Shown here: positions 27,114-35,053 of the stretch, in pieces
Layout: each line of letters begins with the position of its first letter
How positions within the stretch are numbered: position 1 is the first letter of the stretch
From: Eubacterium nodatum ATCC 33099
GTDB taxonomy: Bacteria > Bacillota > Clostridia > Peptostreptococcales > Anaerovoracaceae
NCBI GenBank assembly: GCA_000510425.1
Contig: AZKM01000006.1
Coordinates: 1 to 64,000, forward strand
Direction of reading: 5' to 3'
Length of the DNA stretch: 64,000 nt
Made by a program: the position numbers and the translations under genes
The notes under the pieces: generated by a model
Told to the model about the DNA's origin: nothing
What the model saw: the letters and a program-made list of their open reading frames with translations, nothing else
Database searches by the model: none

Positions 27114-27871
27114 GAATTGACTTTAAATGTATCAAAGCTTTTGTATCTCGGCTTATTCAAGCTCAATTGCACAGTTGGTGTGAACCGACTGCACATCATC
27201 ATTATCTTCAAGCACATCAATAAGTTTTTTAATTTTTTAAGGTCATTTTCATCAGGAGTACTTTCTACAGACGGAACATAGCTGATTTCAGATTCAACTA
27301 ATTCATACCCTGCCTTTCTGAGAGCTTCATCCACAGCAAGATAATCTGAAGGTTCTGTAATGATTTCAAAACTGTCTTCATTATTAACCATATCTTCCGC
27401 ACCGGCTTCCAATGCAGCATCCATCAAAGTATCTTCGTCAATACCATCGTTCTTCTCAATCAGGATCACACCTTTTCTGGAGAACATATATGACACACAT
27501 CCGGGAGTTCCGAGATTTCCTCCGTGTTTATCAAAAGAGGAGCGTACAGCTGATGTGGTTCTATTAGTATTGTCAGTGAGACAGTCAACAACGATTGCCA
27601 CCCCTCCTGCACCATATCCTTCAAATTTCAATTCTTCGTATGAAGCTCCGCTTAATTCTCCTGTACCCTTCTTAATTGCACGATTTATATTGTCATTCGG
27701 CATTCCGATGCCCTTTGCTTTTTCGATAGCAACACGAAGTGCTGAATTGTATTCCGGATCTCCTCCATCCTTGGCAGCAACTGTGATTGTTTTAGCATAT
27801 TTAGTAAAAAGAGCTGATCTCTTAGAATCCTGTGCTGCTTTTCTTCCTGCTATTGTACCGTGTCTTCCCAT
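27080..27871 (-). CDS. yebC: YebC/PmpR-family regulator, C-terminus frameshifted
   Basis: From the ATG at 27871 (AAAGGAGG with good spacing) the protein begins MGRHGTIAGRKAAQDSKR and keeps the YebC fold through about residue 215 (NDNINRAIKKG, GYGAGGVAIVVDCLTDNTNRT). YebC-family proteins regulate transcription or, as recently shown for some, relieve ribosome stalling at prolines. The literal frame then turns into non-family sequence and stops at 27080, inside the terminator. Adding one A to the run at 27225-27230 restores the usual ending, LIDVLEDNDDVQSVHTNC, with a stop at 27153. This is a one-base deletion, sequencing error or slippage. The restored protein would be about 239 aa. A GGAG/CTCC palindrome overlaps the ribosome site. 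Confidence 0.88.
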   Translation of the reverse strand: MGRHGTIAGRKAAQDSKRSALFTKYAKTITVAAKDGGDPEYNSALRVAIEKAKGIGMPNDNINRAIKKGTGELSGASYEELKFEGYGAGGVAIVVDCLTDNTNRTTSAVRSSFDKHGGNLGTPGCVSYMFSRKGVILIEKNDGIDEDTLMDAALEAGAEDMVNNEDSFEIITEPSDYLAVDEALRKAGYELVESEISYVPSVESTPDENDLKKLKNLLMCLKIMMMCSRFTPTVQLSLNKPRYKSFDTFKVNSRSHIHCSLCV

Positions 27872-27917
27872 GGAGACACCTCCTTTTGTATAATATTTCT
27901 TATCAAATGACCAATTC

Positions 27918-27946
27918 ATTATACACTATGCCATATTTTTTTTCAA
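27918..27946 (-). promoter_or_regulatory. yebC promoter inside the adhesin 3' end
   Basis: Minus-strand TTGAAA (27941-27946), 17-base spacer, TATAAT (27918-27923). The -35 box lies in the last codons of the surface-protein gene and the TAG stop (27926-27928) falls inside the spacer. Confidence 0.75.
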
Positions 27947-30439
27947 GAATTTGGATAAGAGAATAAACGCAAGGAGAAGCTGTGCCGATATGAGTAAGAT
28001 AACATACTTCCATATTGTAGATTTATCCCCTGTTTTAACTCTATTATTCTGACTTGTGATTTTAGGCTTATGATTTTCTTCTTTAACTCTTTTATTCTCA
28101 AAATGCACAGTTTGATTTTTGTCTTTTATATCAGAATGACTTGCAATCTTTACATTTTCATAATAGCAGTCCTCAAACACTACAATGCTCTTGCCCCTTG
28201 CAATGCTTTTTTCCACCTTAAATTCAATATCGATTTCCCCATTTGATGCATTCGCAACAAATGTCTTTTCGGACTTTATCTTTTCATTATTAGAATTCAG
28301 CAAAGGTTTTCCTGTATTTTTATCAATTAAAGTGCCGGAAACAGTATATCTTTTCCCTGAAATCAGATTACTGTATTTTACTGTGTCAACTATAGAAATA
28401 AATTCCTCCTCCGGTTTGGCACCGATTACCGACGAACCGGTCTTTGCCTTAGTTTTTAATTTTGGAATTCTAACGGTCTGATTCTTGTCGTTAATATCTT
28501 CGTGTATTGCGATTACATTATTTCCATAATAAAGCTTTTCAAATACTACCGTTGTTTTACCGGCAAGTGCTTCGGAGTCCAGTTGAAATTCTATTTCTAT
28601 TTCACCGTCAGGTCTCTCTGCCCTGAATAATTTACCACCTGTAATCTTTTTACCGTTCTTGTCTAAAATAGGTTTTCGGCTATTTTTATCCATCAGTACC
28701 CCGACTATTTTATATTCCTTACCGGGAATTAAATTACTGTATTTAACCTTATCCACAATAATCGATTCTCTGGACAAATCAGTAATCTGCATCAAGGTTT
28801 TATTACCTGCAGCATTAGTTTTAACAGCAGGCGAATAAAGAGTCTGTTTTGCATCCAATTCATCACGATGTTCTGCCACTTTTTTCCCTTCAAAGAACAG
28901 TTCTTCAAATATAACTAAGGTCTTTCCCCGAAACCTCATTGCATCAAAAGAGTAATCAAGGCTTATCTCTCCGCTTTCCTTTTCTGCAGTAAAACTTCTT
29001 TCTGCCGTTACAGGCTTACCATTTGTATTTATAACCTTCTTTGTAGCTTTATCCACTATGCTGCCTTTAATAACATAGTTTTTACCTACATCAAGATTGT
29101 AATAATTAACCCTGTCGGTAATCTCAGCATCTTTTCTAAAGGATAAAATGTTTGAATTTGTACCTTTGTCCCGTGCCTCTGTTTTTAACTTTGGCGTAAG
29201 TTTAATATCTGATACGTTTCTCAGATTATATTTCACATCGTTAATCTGACCTGATACATAAGTTTTCTTATCTATCTGATATCCGTCAGGCGCCTTTACC
29301 TCCCTGTATGAGTATGTACCGAATGGCAAAAGTATTTCTTTTTTATCATTTTTAAAAGGATTCCCCGTCAGTAAATGTTTGGAATTTTTCAGATTTCCGT
29401 AACCGTTTTCATCAGTTTTAATTTTCCATACTTTAACGGGCTTTCCTTTAGTATTATTATCATCATTGTCATAGAATTTGATTTCATAAACAGCATCTGA
29501 CAAAGGCTTTTTCGTATCTGCAGAAGTTTTCTTTAAAAGTATACCCGACTTGGTGAATAGAGGCACATCCTTTGCTTTAAACACACCGGTTTTTCCGGGC
29601 TTAACAGTGACTTTGTACCATGTTTTGTCCAGTTTAAAATGTTTTGGAGCCTTTGTCTCTCTTATATAGTAAGTGCCTGCTTTTACCTTCCAGATATGTG
29701 TATTTCCCTTTTTATCTATTTTAAATGTGTGAATTGCTGAACCGGATTTTCTCTTATAAACCTTATATACGGCACCCTTCAAACTATAATTGTTCAACTT
29801 GCCCACTATAGATTTGTCCCGGCTCACAGCCTTTGTCATTGTAAGCTTCCCTGTTTCCGGCGCTAAGAGTCTGTAAACTTTGCAGGAAGATGCTTGCTTT
29901 CTGACATCCGCAGCAGTTCCAAGCCAGCCGCCAAGTGTGAATTTATATCTGACGCCGCTGCTTATTGCATGGTGCAAAGTTCTGGAATCACCACCTACTA
30001 TTGCAACATGAACCCATATACCGTTAAAATTATTCCCTGTGTTATATACTACAATATCTCCCGGTTTTACTTTATTCTTATATCTTTTATAAGCAGACGG
30101 ATTGGAAATTGTACACACATGTTCAGCATTATTTTTAAGCCAGTTATAGTGTGTGGTAACAACTCCTCCACTTGGATAACCTATTACCTTGTATAAATTA
30201 TGAACAGCCCAGGACACATAAGTAGTGCACACAAGCTGTCCATTCCCTGTACCGTAAGAAATACCATTTTTCCGGTTGAGTGCTTTATCATTTACTTTAC
30301 TCCCCCAGCAATAACCGGATCTGGCTAAAGCAAAAGAAATATTACTGTCATCCCTCGGCAAAAAACCGGTACACAAGATAAAGATTAAAACTGCTATAAC
30401 AATCAATAAATTTTTCTTGTTTTTCTTTCTAATATCCAC
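27926..30439 (-). CDS. surface protein: cysteine peptidase-like, SpaA and VaFE repeats, sortase-type end
   Basis: 837 residues from a GTG at 30439 behind GGGGGAGAG. A membrane/signal helix spans 11-28. Residues 40-190 resemble NlpC/P60 or CHAP amidases, with Cys71 in GNGQLVCTTYVSW and His144 in WVHVAIVGG. Residues 195-415 hold two SpaA-type pilin domains (YYIRETKAPKHF, YSYREVKAPDGYQ) that form isopeptide bonds. Residues 420-785 hold three VaFE repeats (each with VDKVKYSNL-like starts and VVFE...H.D..D..QT ends). The C-terminus has RVKTGD, a hydrophobic stretch and KFLKK, a variant sortase signal. It is likely a wall-anchored adhesin or pilus-like fibre with a hydrolase head. No sortase lies in the window. 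Confidence 0.82.
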   Translation of the reverse strand: MDIRKKNKKNLLIVIAVLIFILCTGFLPRDDSNISFALARSGYCWGSKVNDKALNRKNGISYGTGNGQLVCTTYVSWAVHNLYKVIGYPSGGVVTTHYNWLKNNAEHVCTISNPSAYKRYKNKVKPGDIVVYNTGNNFNGIWVHVAIVGGDSRTLHHAISSGVRYKFTLGGWLGTAADVRKQASSCKVYRLLAPETGKLTMTKAVSRDKSIVGKLNNYSLKGAVYKVYKRKSGSAIHTFKIDKKGNTHIWKVKAGTYYIRETKAPKHFKLDKTWYKVTVKPGKTGVFKAKDVPLFTKSGILLKKTSADTKKPLSDAVYEIKFYDNDDNNTKGKPVKVWKIKTDENGYGNLKNSKHLLTGNPFKNDKKEILLPFGTYSYREVKAPDGYQIDKKTYVSGQINDVKYNLRNVSDIKLTPKLKTEARDKGTNSNILSFRKDAEITDRVNYYNLDVGKNYVIKGSIVDKATKKVINTNGKPVTAERSFTAEKESGEISLDYSFDAMRFRGKTLVIFEELFFEGKKVAEHRDELDAKQTLYSPAVKTNAAGNKTLMQITDLSRESIIVDKVKYSNLIPGKEYKIVGVLMDKNSRKPILDKNGKKITGGKLFRAERPDGEIEIEFQLDSEALAGKTTVVFEKLYYGNNVIAIHEDINDKNQTVRIPKLKTKAKTGSSVIGAKPEEEFISIVDTVKYSNLISGKRYTVSGTLIDKNTGKPLLNSNNEKIKSEKTFVANASNGEIDIEFKVEKSIARGKSIVVFEDCYYENVKIASHSDIKDKNQTVHFENKRVKEENHKPKITSQNNRVKTGDKSTIWKYVILLISAQLLLAFILLSKFLKKNMA

Positions 30440-30475
30440 TTTCTCTCCCCCCTAATGTTACTTTATAAGAAAAAA

Positions 30476-30494
30476 GCCTCACCCTATGTGAAGC
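30476..30494 (-). terminator. terminator-like hairpin in adhesin leader
   Basis: A 7-bp stem (GCTTCAC / GTGAGGC, 5-base loop) is followed on the minus strand by TTTTTTCTT. It lies only 36 bases before the adhesin start codon, so it could be an attenuator of that gene rather than the end of an upstream transcript. Confidence 0.6.
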
Positions 30495-30529
30495 CGGTGT
30501 AAAAATAGACTCGTATATTCCTTAACAAG

Positions 30530-30625
30530 ATGCTATATTCTCTTTCAAAAGGATATGCAGTTCCCAAGGAAAGGATTGAAGAAGCTTTTAAAAAAACACC
30601 ACGCTTCTCTCCCATCACAAGCTAA
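30530..30625 (+). other. possible gene remnant, 31 codons
   Basis: Plus-strand frame starting MLYSLSKGYAVPKERIEE with coding-like composition and no ribosome site; the frame is open back to about 30508. It is the only such frame in this 355-base gap between the adhesin and activator genes. I cannot name a parent. It may be the relic of a deleted gene, or chance. Confidence 0.25.
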
Positions 30626-30640
30626 TGCCAAAACGATGCA

Positions 30641-30706
30641 ATAAAAATAGGACTTCATTACACTTGAAAGGTTGCTGCTTGCAATTTTCAAATGTATGAA
30701 ATCCTA
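30641..30706 (-). terminator. long-stem terminator after the activator gene
   Basis: TAGGA...TCCTA arms (30648-30652 with 30702-30706) close an almost continuous stem of about 26 pairs with small mismatches and the apical loop TTGC-AAGCA-GCAA, followed by TTTTTAT on the minus strand. It lies about 90 bases after the dehydratase-activator stop. It either ends that mRNA or ends a short RNA started at the promoter at 30747-30775. Confidence 0.75.
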
Positions 30707-30746
30707 AATCACTGCCAATCATCTATTGACATTTTTTTACAATTGC

Positions 30747-30775
30747 AGATTACCACCATAGTAAGGGGAAGTCAA
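30747..30775 (-). promoter_or_regulatory. promoter directly after the activator stop codon
   Basis: Minus-strand TTGACT (30770-30775), 17-base spacer, TAATCT (30747-30752). The predicted start near 30740 is followed at about 35 bases by the long terminator stem, which would give an RNA of 95-100 bases. Read-through would serve the adhesin gene with a 300-base leader. Confidence 0.6.
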
Positions 30776-30794
30776 TACTGATTTTAATGATTTT

Positions 30795-33700
30795 CTATAT
30801 TTTCTTATCCACATTTTTGTGTGCTGTACTCATCATCAGTTTAATTCTGTTCAGCTGGTTTACATCACTGGCACCCGGATCGAAATCTATTGCAGCTATA
30901 TTTGCTTTAGGGTATTTCTTTCTTAAGGCTTTCATCATGCCTTTTCCTGTCACATGGTTTGGCAAACAGGCAAAAGGTTGTAAACAAACAATATTTTCTA
31001 CTCCACTTTTAATAAGTTCTGCCATTTCACCGGTAAGCAGCCAGCCTTCTCCACATTGATTACCTATTGAAAGAATTTCGGCTGCTGTATCTGCAGTTTT
31101 TTCAATTCTGTCAGGCTCAGTGAAATATTTGCTTTCTCTTAAAGGCTTTCGAACAGGTTGTCTCAGCATTTCCACTAAATTCTTGGCAATTTCATTTATT
31201 TTCATAACCTTCCAGCTTCCCGAAAGATGCTCATAATTAAATTTCTCACTTTCAAAACCATATAGAAAGAAGTCTATTAAATCTAAAACGACTGCCTCTC
31301 CGCCTTCTGCTTCTATAGTTCCAACTATGTCGTTATTAGCATTAGGATGATATTTCACTAAAATTTCTCCAACAACTCCGACCTTAGGCTTAGCTTCACC
31401 TGTTCTTTCAACATTATCAAAATCAGAAACAATTTCTTTAATGTTTTTTATATATCTCTTTCTTCTGAAGTGAAGAATATTCTCAATTATGGGTCCATGC
31501 CATTTTTTTAATAATTTTTCACAGGTTCCCGGAATCTTTTCATAAGGTCTTGTGGCATATAAAACTCTCATTATCAAATCACCGTAAACACAAGCGACTG
31601 CAAGCATAAACGCCATCTTTGGGGTTATTTTAAATCCGGGATTTTTTTCAAGCCCTACGGCATTGAATGAAATCACAGGGATTTGCTCCATATCCATATC
31701 CTTCAGTGCTTTACGCAGAAGCGAAACATAGTTGCTGGCTCTGCAGCCTCCTCCGGTCTGAGACATGAAAACTGCCGTCTTATCTAAATCGTATTTTCCT
31801 GATTTCAGAGCAGATATAATCTGTCCGAGAGTTACGATTGTCGGATAACATGCGTCATTATTTATGTACCTTAATCCTTCTTCAACTGAATTTTTATCAA
31901 CAGGAGGAAGAAGTTCCGCATTATAACCGCAGAAACTTATAACTTCTTTCATATAGTTGAAATGTATCGGCGACATCTGAGGAATTAAAATTGTATAGTC
32001 CTTTCGCATCTCCTTTGTAAAAACAATTCTCTTCGACGGACTGTTATCAGGAGTAACCTTGATGTCATTCTTTTCTCTCTCTTCCATGGCTGCCTTCAAT
32101 GAACGAACCCGGATCTTTGCTGCACCCAAATTGGAAACCTCATCAATCTTAAGTACAGTATATAGTTTATTATTTTTATTGCAGATTTCCTCCACCTGAT
32201 CTGTGGTAACTGCATCTAACCCACATCCAAACGAATTTAACTGAATCAGCTCTATGTCATCATGTTTTCCCGCAAAGGTGGCAGCCTTATATAGTCTGGA
32301 ATGATACATCCACTGATCCAATACTCTCATAGGTCTTGCCAGCTCAACCATAGAAGCAACAGAATCCTCTGTTACCACCACCAGATCAAATGAATTTATC
32401 ATCTTATCTATGCCGTGGTTAATTTCAGGATCTAAATGATAAGGTCTTCCTGCCAGAATTATGATTTTTTTGTTGTGATCTCTGGCATATTTAATAGCAT
32501 ATTCACCTTGCTTTTTCATATCATTTTTAAAGCGATGGTGTTCTTTTCTGGCACTTGCAACGGCTCGGATAATTTCATCTTTTCTAATATGAAAATTCTC
32601 AAAAGCACGATCAAGTTCCTTAGAAAGTCTTGTATCATTGTCAAAAGGCAAAAACGGATGTAAAAAATTAACATCATTTTCTTCCAAAAGTTCATCCATA
32701 TTATTTGCGATAACTTCAGGATATGTGGCAACTATCGGGCAGTTGTAATGATTAGGAGATGTAGGATCTTCATTTTCTTCATAATTAAGACTGGGATAAA
32801 AGATGAATTTATGCCCTTTATCAACTAACCATTTAATATGTCCATGCACAAGTTTTGCCGGATAACATGCTGTATCCGATGAAATGCTGTCGATTCCTAA
32901 ATTATATATTGCCTTAGTTGAAGCAGGTGACAACTCAACCTTGAATTTAAGCTCCGTAAATAGTGTAAACCAAAAAGGATAATCCTCGTACATATTGAGA
33001 ACTCTTGGAATTGCCACCGTCCCCCTGGTTGCCTGAATATCATCAAGAGGCTTATAATCAAATAATCTTCTCAGTTTATAATCATAGAGATTTGGAACTT
33101 GTTTGCTGTACATTGCACCGCCGGCACCTTTTTCACAACGGTTTCCCGTTATAAACTTTGTTCCGTCACTAAATTTATTTATAGTCAGAATACACTGATT
33201 CTCACACTGCCTGCATCTTCCGTTGGAATGTTCCATATGGAAATAGTCAAGATCATTTCTGTTCAGGATTGTTGACCTTGTTCCTTCAACATAGTGTTCC
33301 TGTGCAATCAAAGCACAGCCGTATGCCCCCATTAGTCCTGCAATATCCGGTCTTACAACATTCTTTTCGATTATCTGTTCAATACTCCTAAGAACGGCAT
33401 CGTTCATAAAAGTCCCGCCTTGAACAACGATTTTCTTGCCTGTGTCTTCAGTATTTCTAAGTTTGATGACTTTGTACAGTGCATTTTTGATGACAGAATA
33501 TGATAATCCTGCGGAAATATCCCCAATGGATGCACCTTCCTTCTGCGCCTGTTTAACCTTGGAATTCATAAAAACCGTACATCTTGTTCCCAGGTCAACG
33601 GGATTGTCTGCAAATAAAGCCTCTTTTGCAAATGCATAGGTGTCCAGATTGACTGATTTGGCATAGGTTTCCAGAAAAGATCCGCACCCCGAGGAACAGG

Positions 33701-35021
33701 CTTCATTCAGCATGATGTTATATATAGCACCATCTTTTATCTTCATGCATTTCATATCCTGACCGCCAATGTCAAGAATAAAATCAACACCGGGTAAAAA
33801 TTCCTCAGCGGCTTTATAATGAGCCATAGTCTCGATTTCACCGAAATCAGCTTTAAAAGCTGCCTTGATTAAGCTCTCACCGTATCCGGTTACTGCTGTA
33901 TTTGCAATAATTGCCTCATCCGGCAACTGGTCGTAAAGTTCATAAAGCATACTTTTGACAGCCTCAACCGGATTTCCCTGATTGCTTCTGTAAAAAGAGT
34001 ATAAAAGATTTCTGTCCTCATCTATCAAAGCTGCTTTAGTTGTTGTAGAGCCTGCATCTATCCCCAGGAACACCTTTCCTTTAACCTTTTTTATATCTTT
34101 ACGGCTGATTTTGTCCCTGTTATGTCTTGAAATAAATTCATCGTATTCTTCTTCATCATTAAAAAGAGGCTCCACATGTTTGGTTTCAGACATAGAAGTC
34201 CTATCCGCCTCTTTCATTCTTTTAACAAGCTCCGATAACTTGAACTCAGGCTGTGTATTTGCCAGCATTGCCGCGCCTATGGCAACAAAATACTTGGAAT
34301 CTTCAGGGAAGATAATTTCATTTTCTTTCAGCTTCAGTGTATCCACAAAAGCCTTTCTAAGCTCAGATAGAAATGATAAGGGACCTCCCAAAAATGCAAC
34401 ATTGCCCTTTATAACATGACCGCAGGCTAAACCGCTGATAGTTTGATTTACCACTGCCTGAAATATTGACGCAGCCAGATCAGGTATAGAGGCTCCTTCA
34501 TTTATCAACGGCTGTATATCAGTCTTTGCAAACACTCCGCACCTTGCCGCAATAGGATATATTATTTTATACTGCTTTGCCGCTTCATTTAATCCCATAG
34601 CATCTGTATTCAGCAAAATCGCCATTTGATCAATAAATGCACCTGTACCGCCGGCACAGGTTCCATTCATCCTCTGTTCAACTGTGGCACCATAGAATGT
34701 GATTTTGGCGTCTTCGCCACCAAGTTCTATTGCAACTTCTGTATCGGGAATAAGCTCCTCTACTGCCTTGCTGCACGATATAACTTCCTGCTCAAACTTT
34801 ATGTTGATAAGTTTTGCAAGGGCCAGACCTCCTGAACCTGTAATTACAGTTTTTAGATCTATATCTCCCATCTCTTCATACATGTCTTTGATAAGTTCAT
34901 TCACCTTTTCAAAAACATTCGATAAATGTCTTTCATATCTCGAATACTTAATATTTTCTTTTTCGTCTATTACCACAAGCTTAACCGTTGTGGATCCAAT
35001 ATCGATACCTAGTCTCATCAC
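30795..35021 (-). CDS. giant 2-hydroxyacyl-CoA dehydratase activator (HgdC-like, fused)
   Basis: 1408 residues. Two BadF/BadG/BcrA/BcrD ATPase domains: 1-265 (GIDIGSTTVKLVV, NGTCAGGTGAFID) and 315-590 (LGIDAGSTTTKAAL, ACSSGCGSFLE); each has the cysteine that ligates a shared [4Fe-4S] cluster in HgdC. Residues 640-1408 combine a DUF2229-type region and HgdB-like segments (CYPAKLVHGH, MSQTGGGCRASNY). HgdC-type proteins inject electrons, at ATP cost, into hydroxyacyl-CoA dehydratases in amino-acid fermentation. Large fused versions like this are common in Firmicutes, are not linked to a dehydratase, and have no settled role. No dehydratase genes are adjacent. It may start at Met2. Confidence 0.87.
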   Translation of the reverse strand: MMRLGIDIGSTTVKLVVIDEKENIKYSRYERHLSNVFEKVNELIKDMYEEMGDIDLKTVITGSGGLALAKLINIKFEQEVISCSKAVEELIPDTEVAIELGGEDAKITFYGATVEQRMNGTCAGGTGAFIDQMAILLNTDAMGLNEAAKQYKIIYPIAARCGVFAKTDIQPLINEGASIPDLAASIFQAVVNQTISGLACGHVIKGNVAFLGGPLSFLSELRKAFVDTLKLKENEIIFPEDSKYFVAIGAAMLANTQPEFKLSELVKRMKEADRTSMSETKHVEPLFNDEEEYDEFISRHNRDKISRKDIKKVKGKVFLGIDAGSTTTKAALIDEDRNLLYSFYRSNQGNPVEAVKSMLYELYDQLPDEAIIANTAVTGYGESLIKAAFKADFGEIETMAHYKAAEEFLPGVDFILDIGGQDMKCMKIKDGAIYNIMLNEACSSGCGSFLETYAKSVNLDTYAFAKEALFADNPVDLGTRCTVFMNSKVKQAQKEGASIGDISAGLSYSVIKNALYKVIKLRNTEDTGKKIVVQGGTFMNDAVLRSIEQIIEKNVVRPDIAGLMGAYGCALIAQEHYVEGTRSTILNRNDLDYFHMEHSNGRCRQCENQCILTINKFSDGTKFITGNRCEKGAGGAMYSKQVPNLYDYKLRRLFDYKPLDDIQATRGTVAIPRVLNMYEDYPFWFTLFTELKFKVELSPASTKAIYNLGIDSISSDTACYPAKLVHGHIKWLVDKGHKFIFYPSLNYEENEDPTSPNHYNCPIVATYPEVIANNMDELLEENDVNFLHPFLPFDNDTRLSKELDRAFENFHIRKDEIIRAVASARKEHHRFKNDMKKQGEYAIKYARDHNKKIIILAGRPYHLDPEINHGIDKMINSFDLVVVTEDSVASMVELARPMRVLDQWMYHSRLYKAATFAGKHDDIELIQLNSFGCGLDAVTTDQVEEICNKNNKLYTVLKIDEVSNLGAAKIRVRSLKAAMEEREKNDIKVTPDNSPSKRIVFTKEMRKDYTILIPQMSPIHFNYMKEVISFCGYNAELLPPVDKNSVEEGLRYINNDACYPTIVTLGQIISALKSGKYDLDKTAVFMSQTGGGCRASNYVSLLRKALKDMDMEQIPVISFNAVGLEKNPGFKITPKMAFMLAVACVYGDLIMRVLYATRPYEKIPGTCEKLLKKWHGPIIENILHFRRKRYIKNIKEIVSDFDNVERTGEAKPKVGVVGEILVKYHPNANNDIVGTIEAEGGEAVVLDLIDFFLYGFESEKFNYEHLSGSWKVMKINEIAKNLVEMLRQPVRKPLRESKYFTEPDRIEKTADTAAEILSIGNQCGEGWLLTGEMAELIKSGVENIVCLQPFACLPNHVTGKGMMKALRKKYPKANIAAIDFDPGASDVNQLNRIKLMMSTAHKNVDKKI

Positions 35022-35053
35022 AACACCTGATTAAAAAAATCAATATAATTTTA

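Noticed and set aside
27360-27893. 177-residue plus-strand frame
   Set aside because: It is a mirror of yebC, lacks a ribosome site and shows no family signature.
30440-30740. c-di-GMP riboswitch ahead of the adhesin
   Set aside because: The conserved GEMM core and class II motifs are not seen in the leader.
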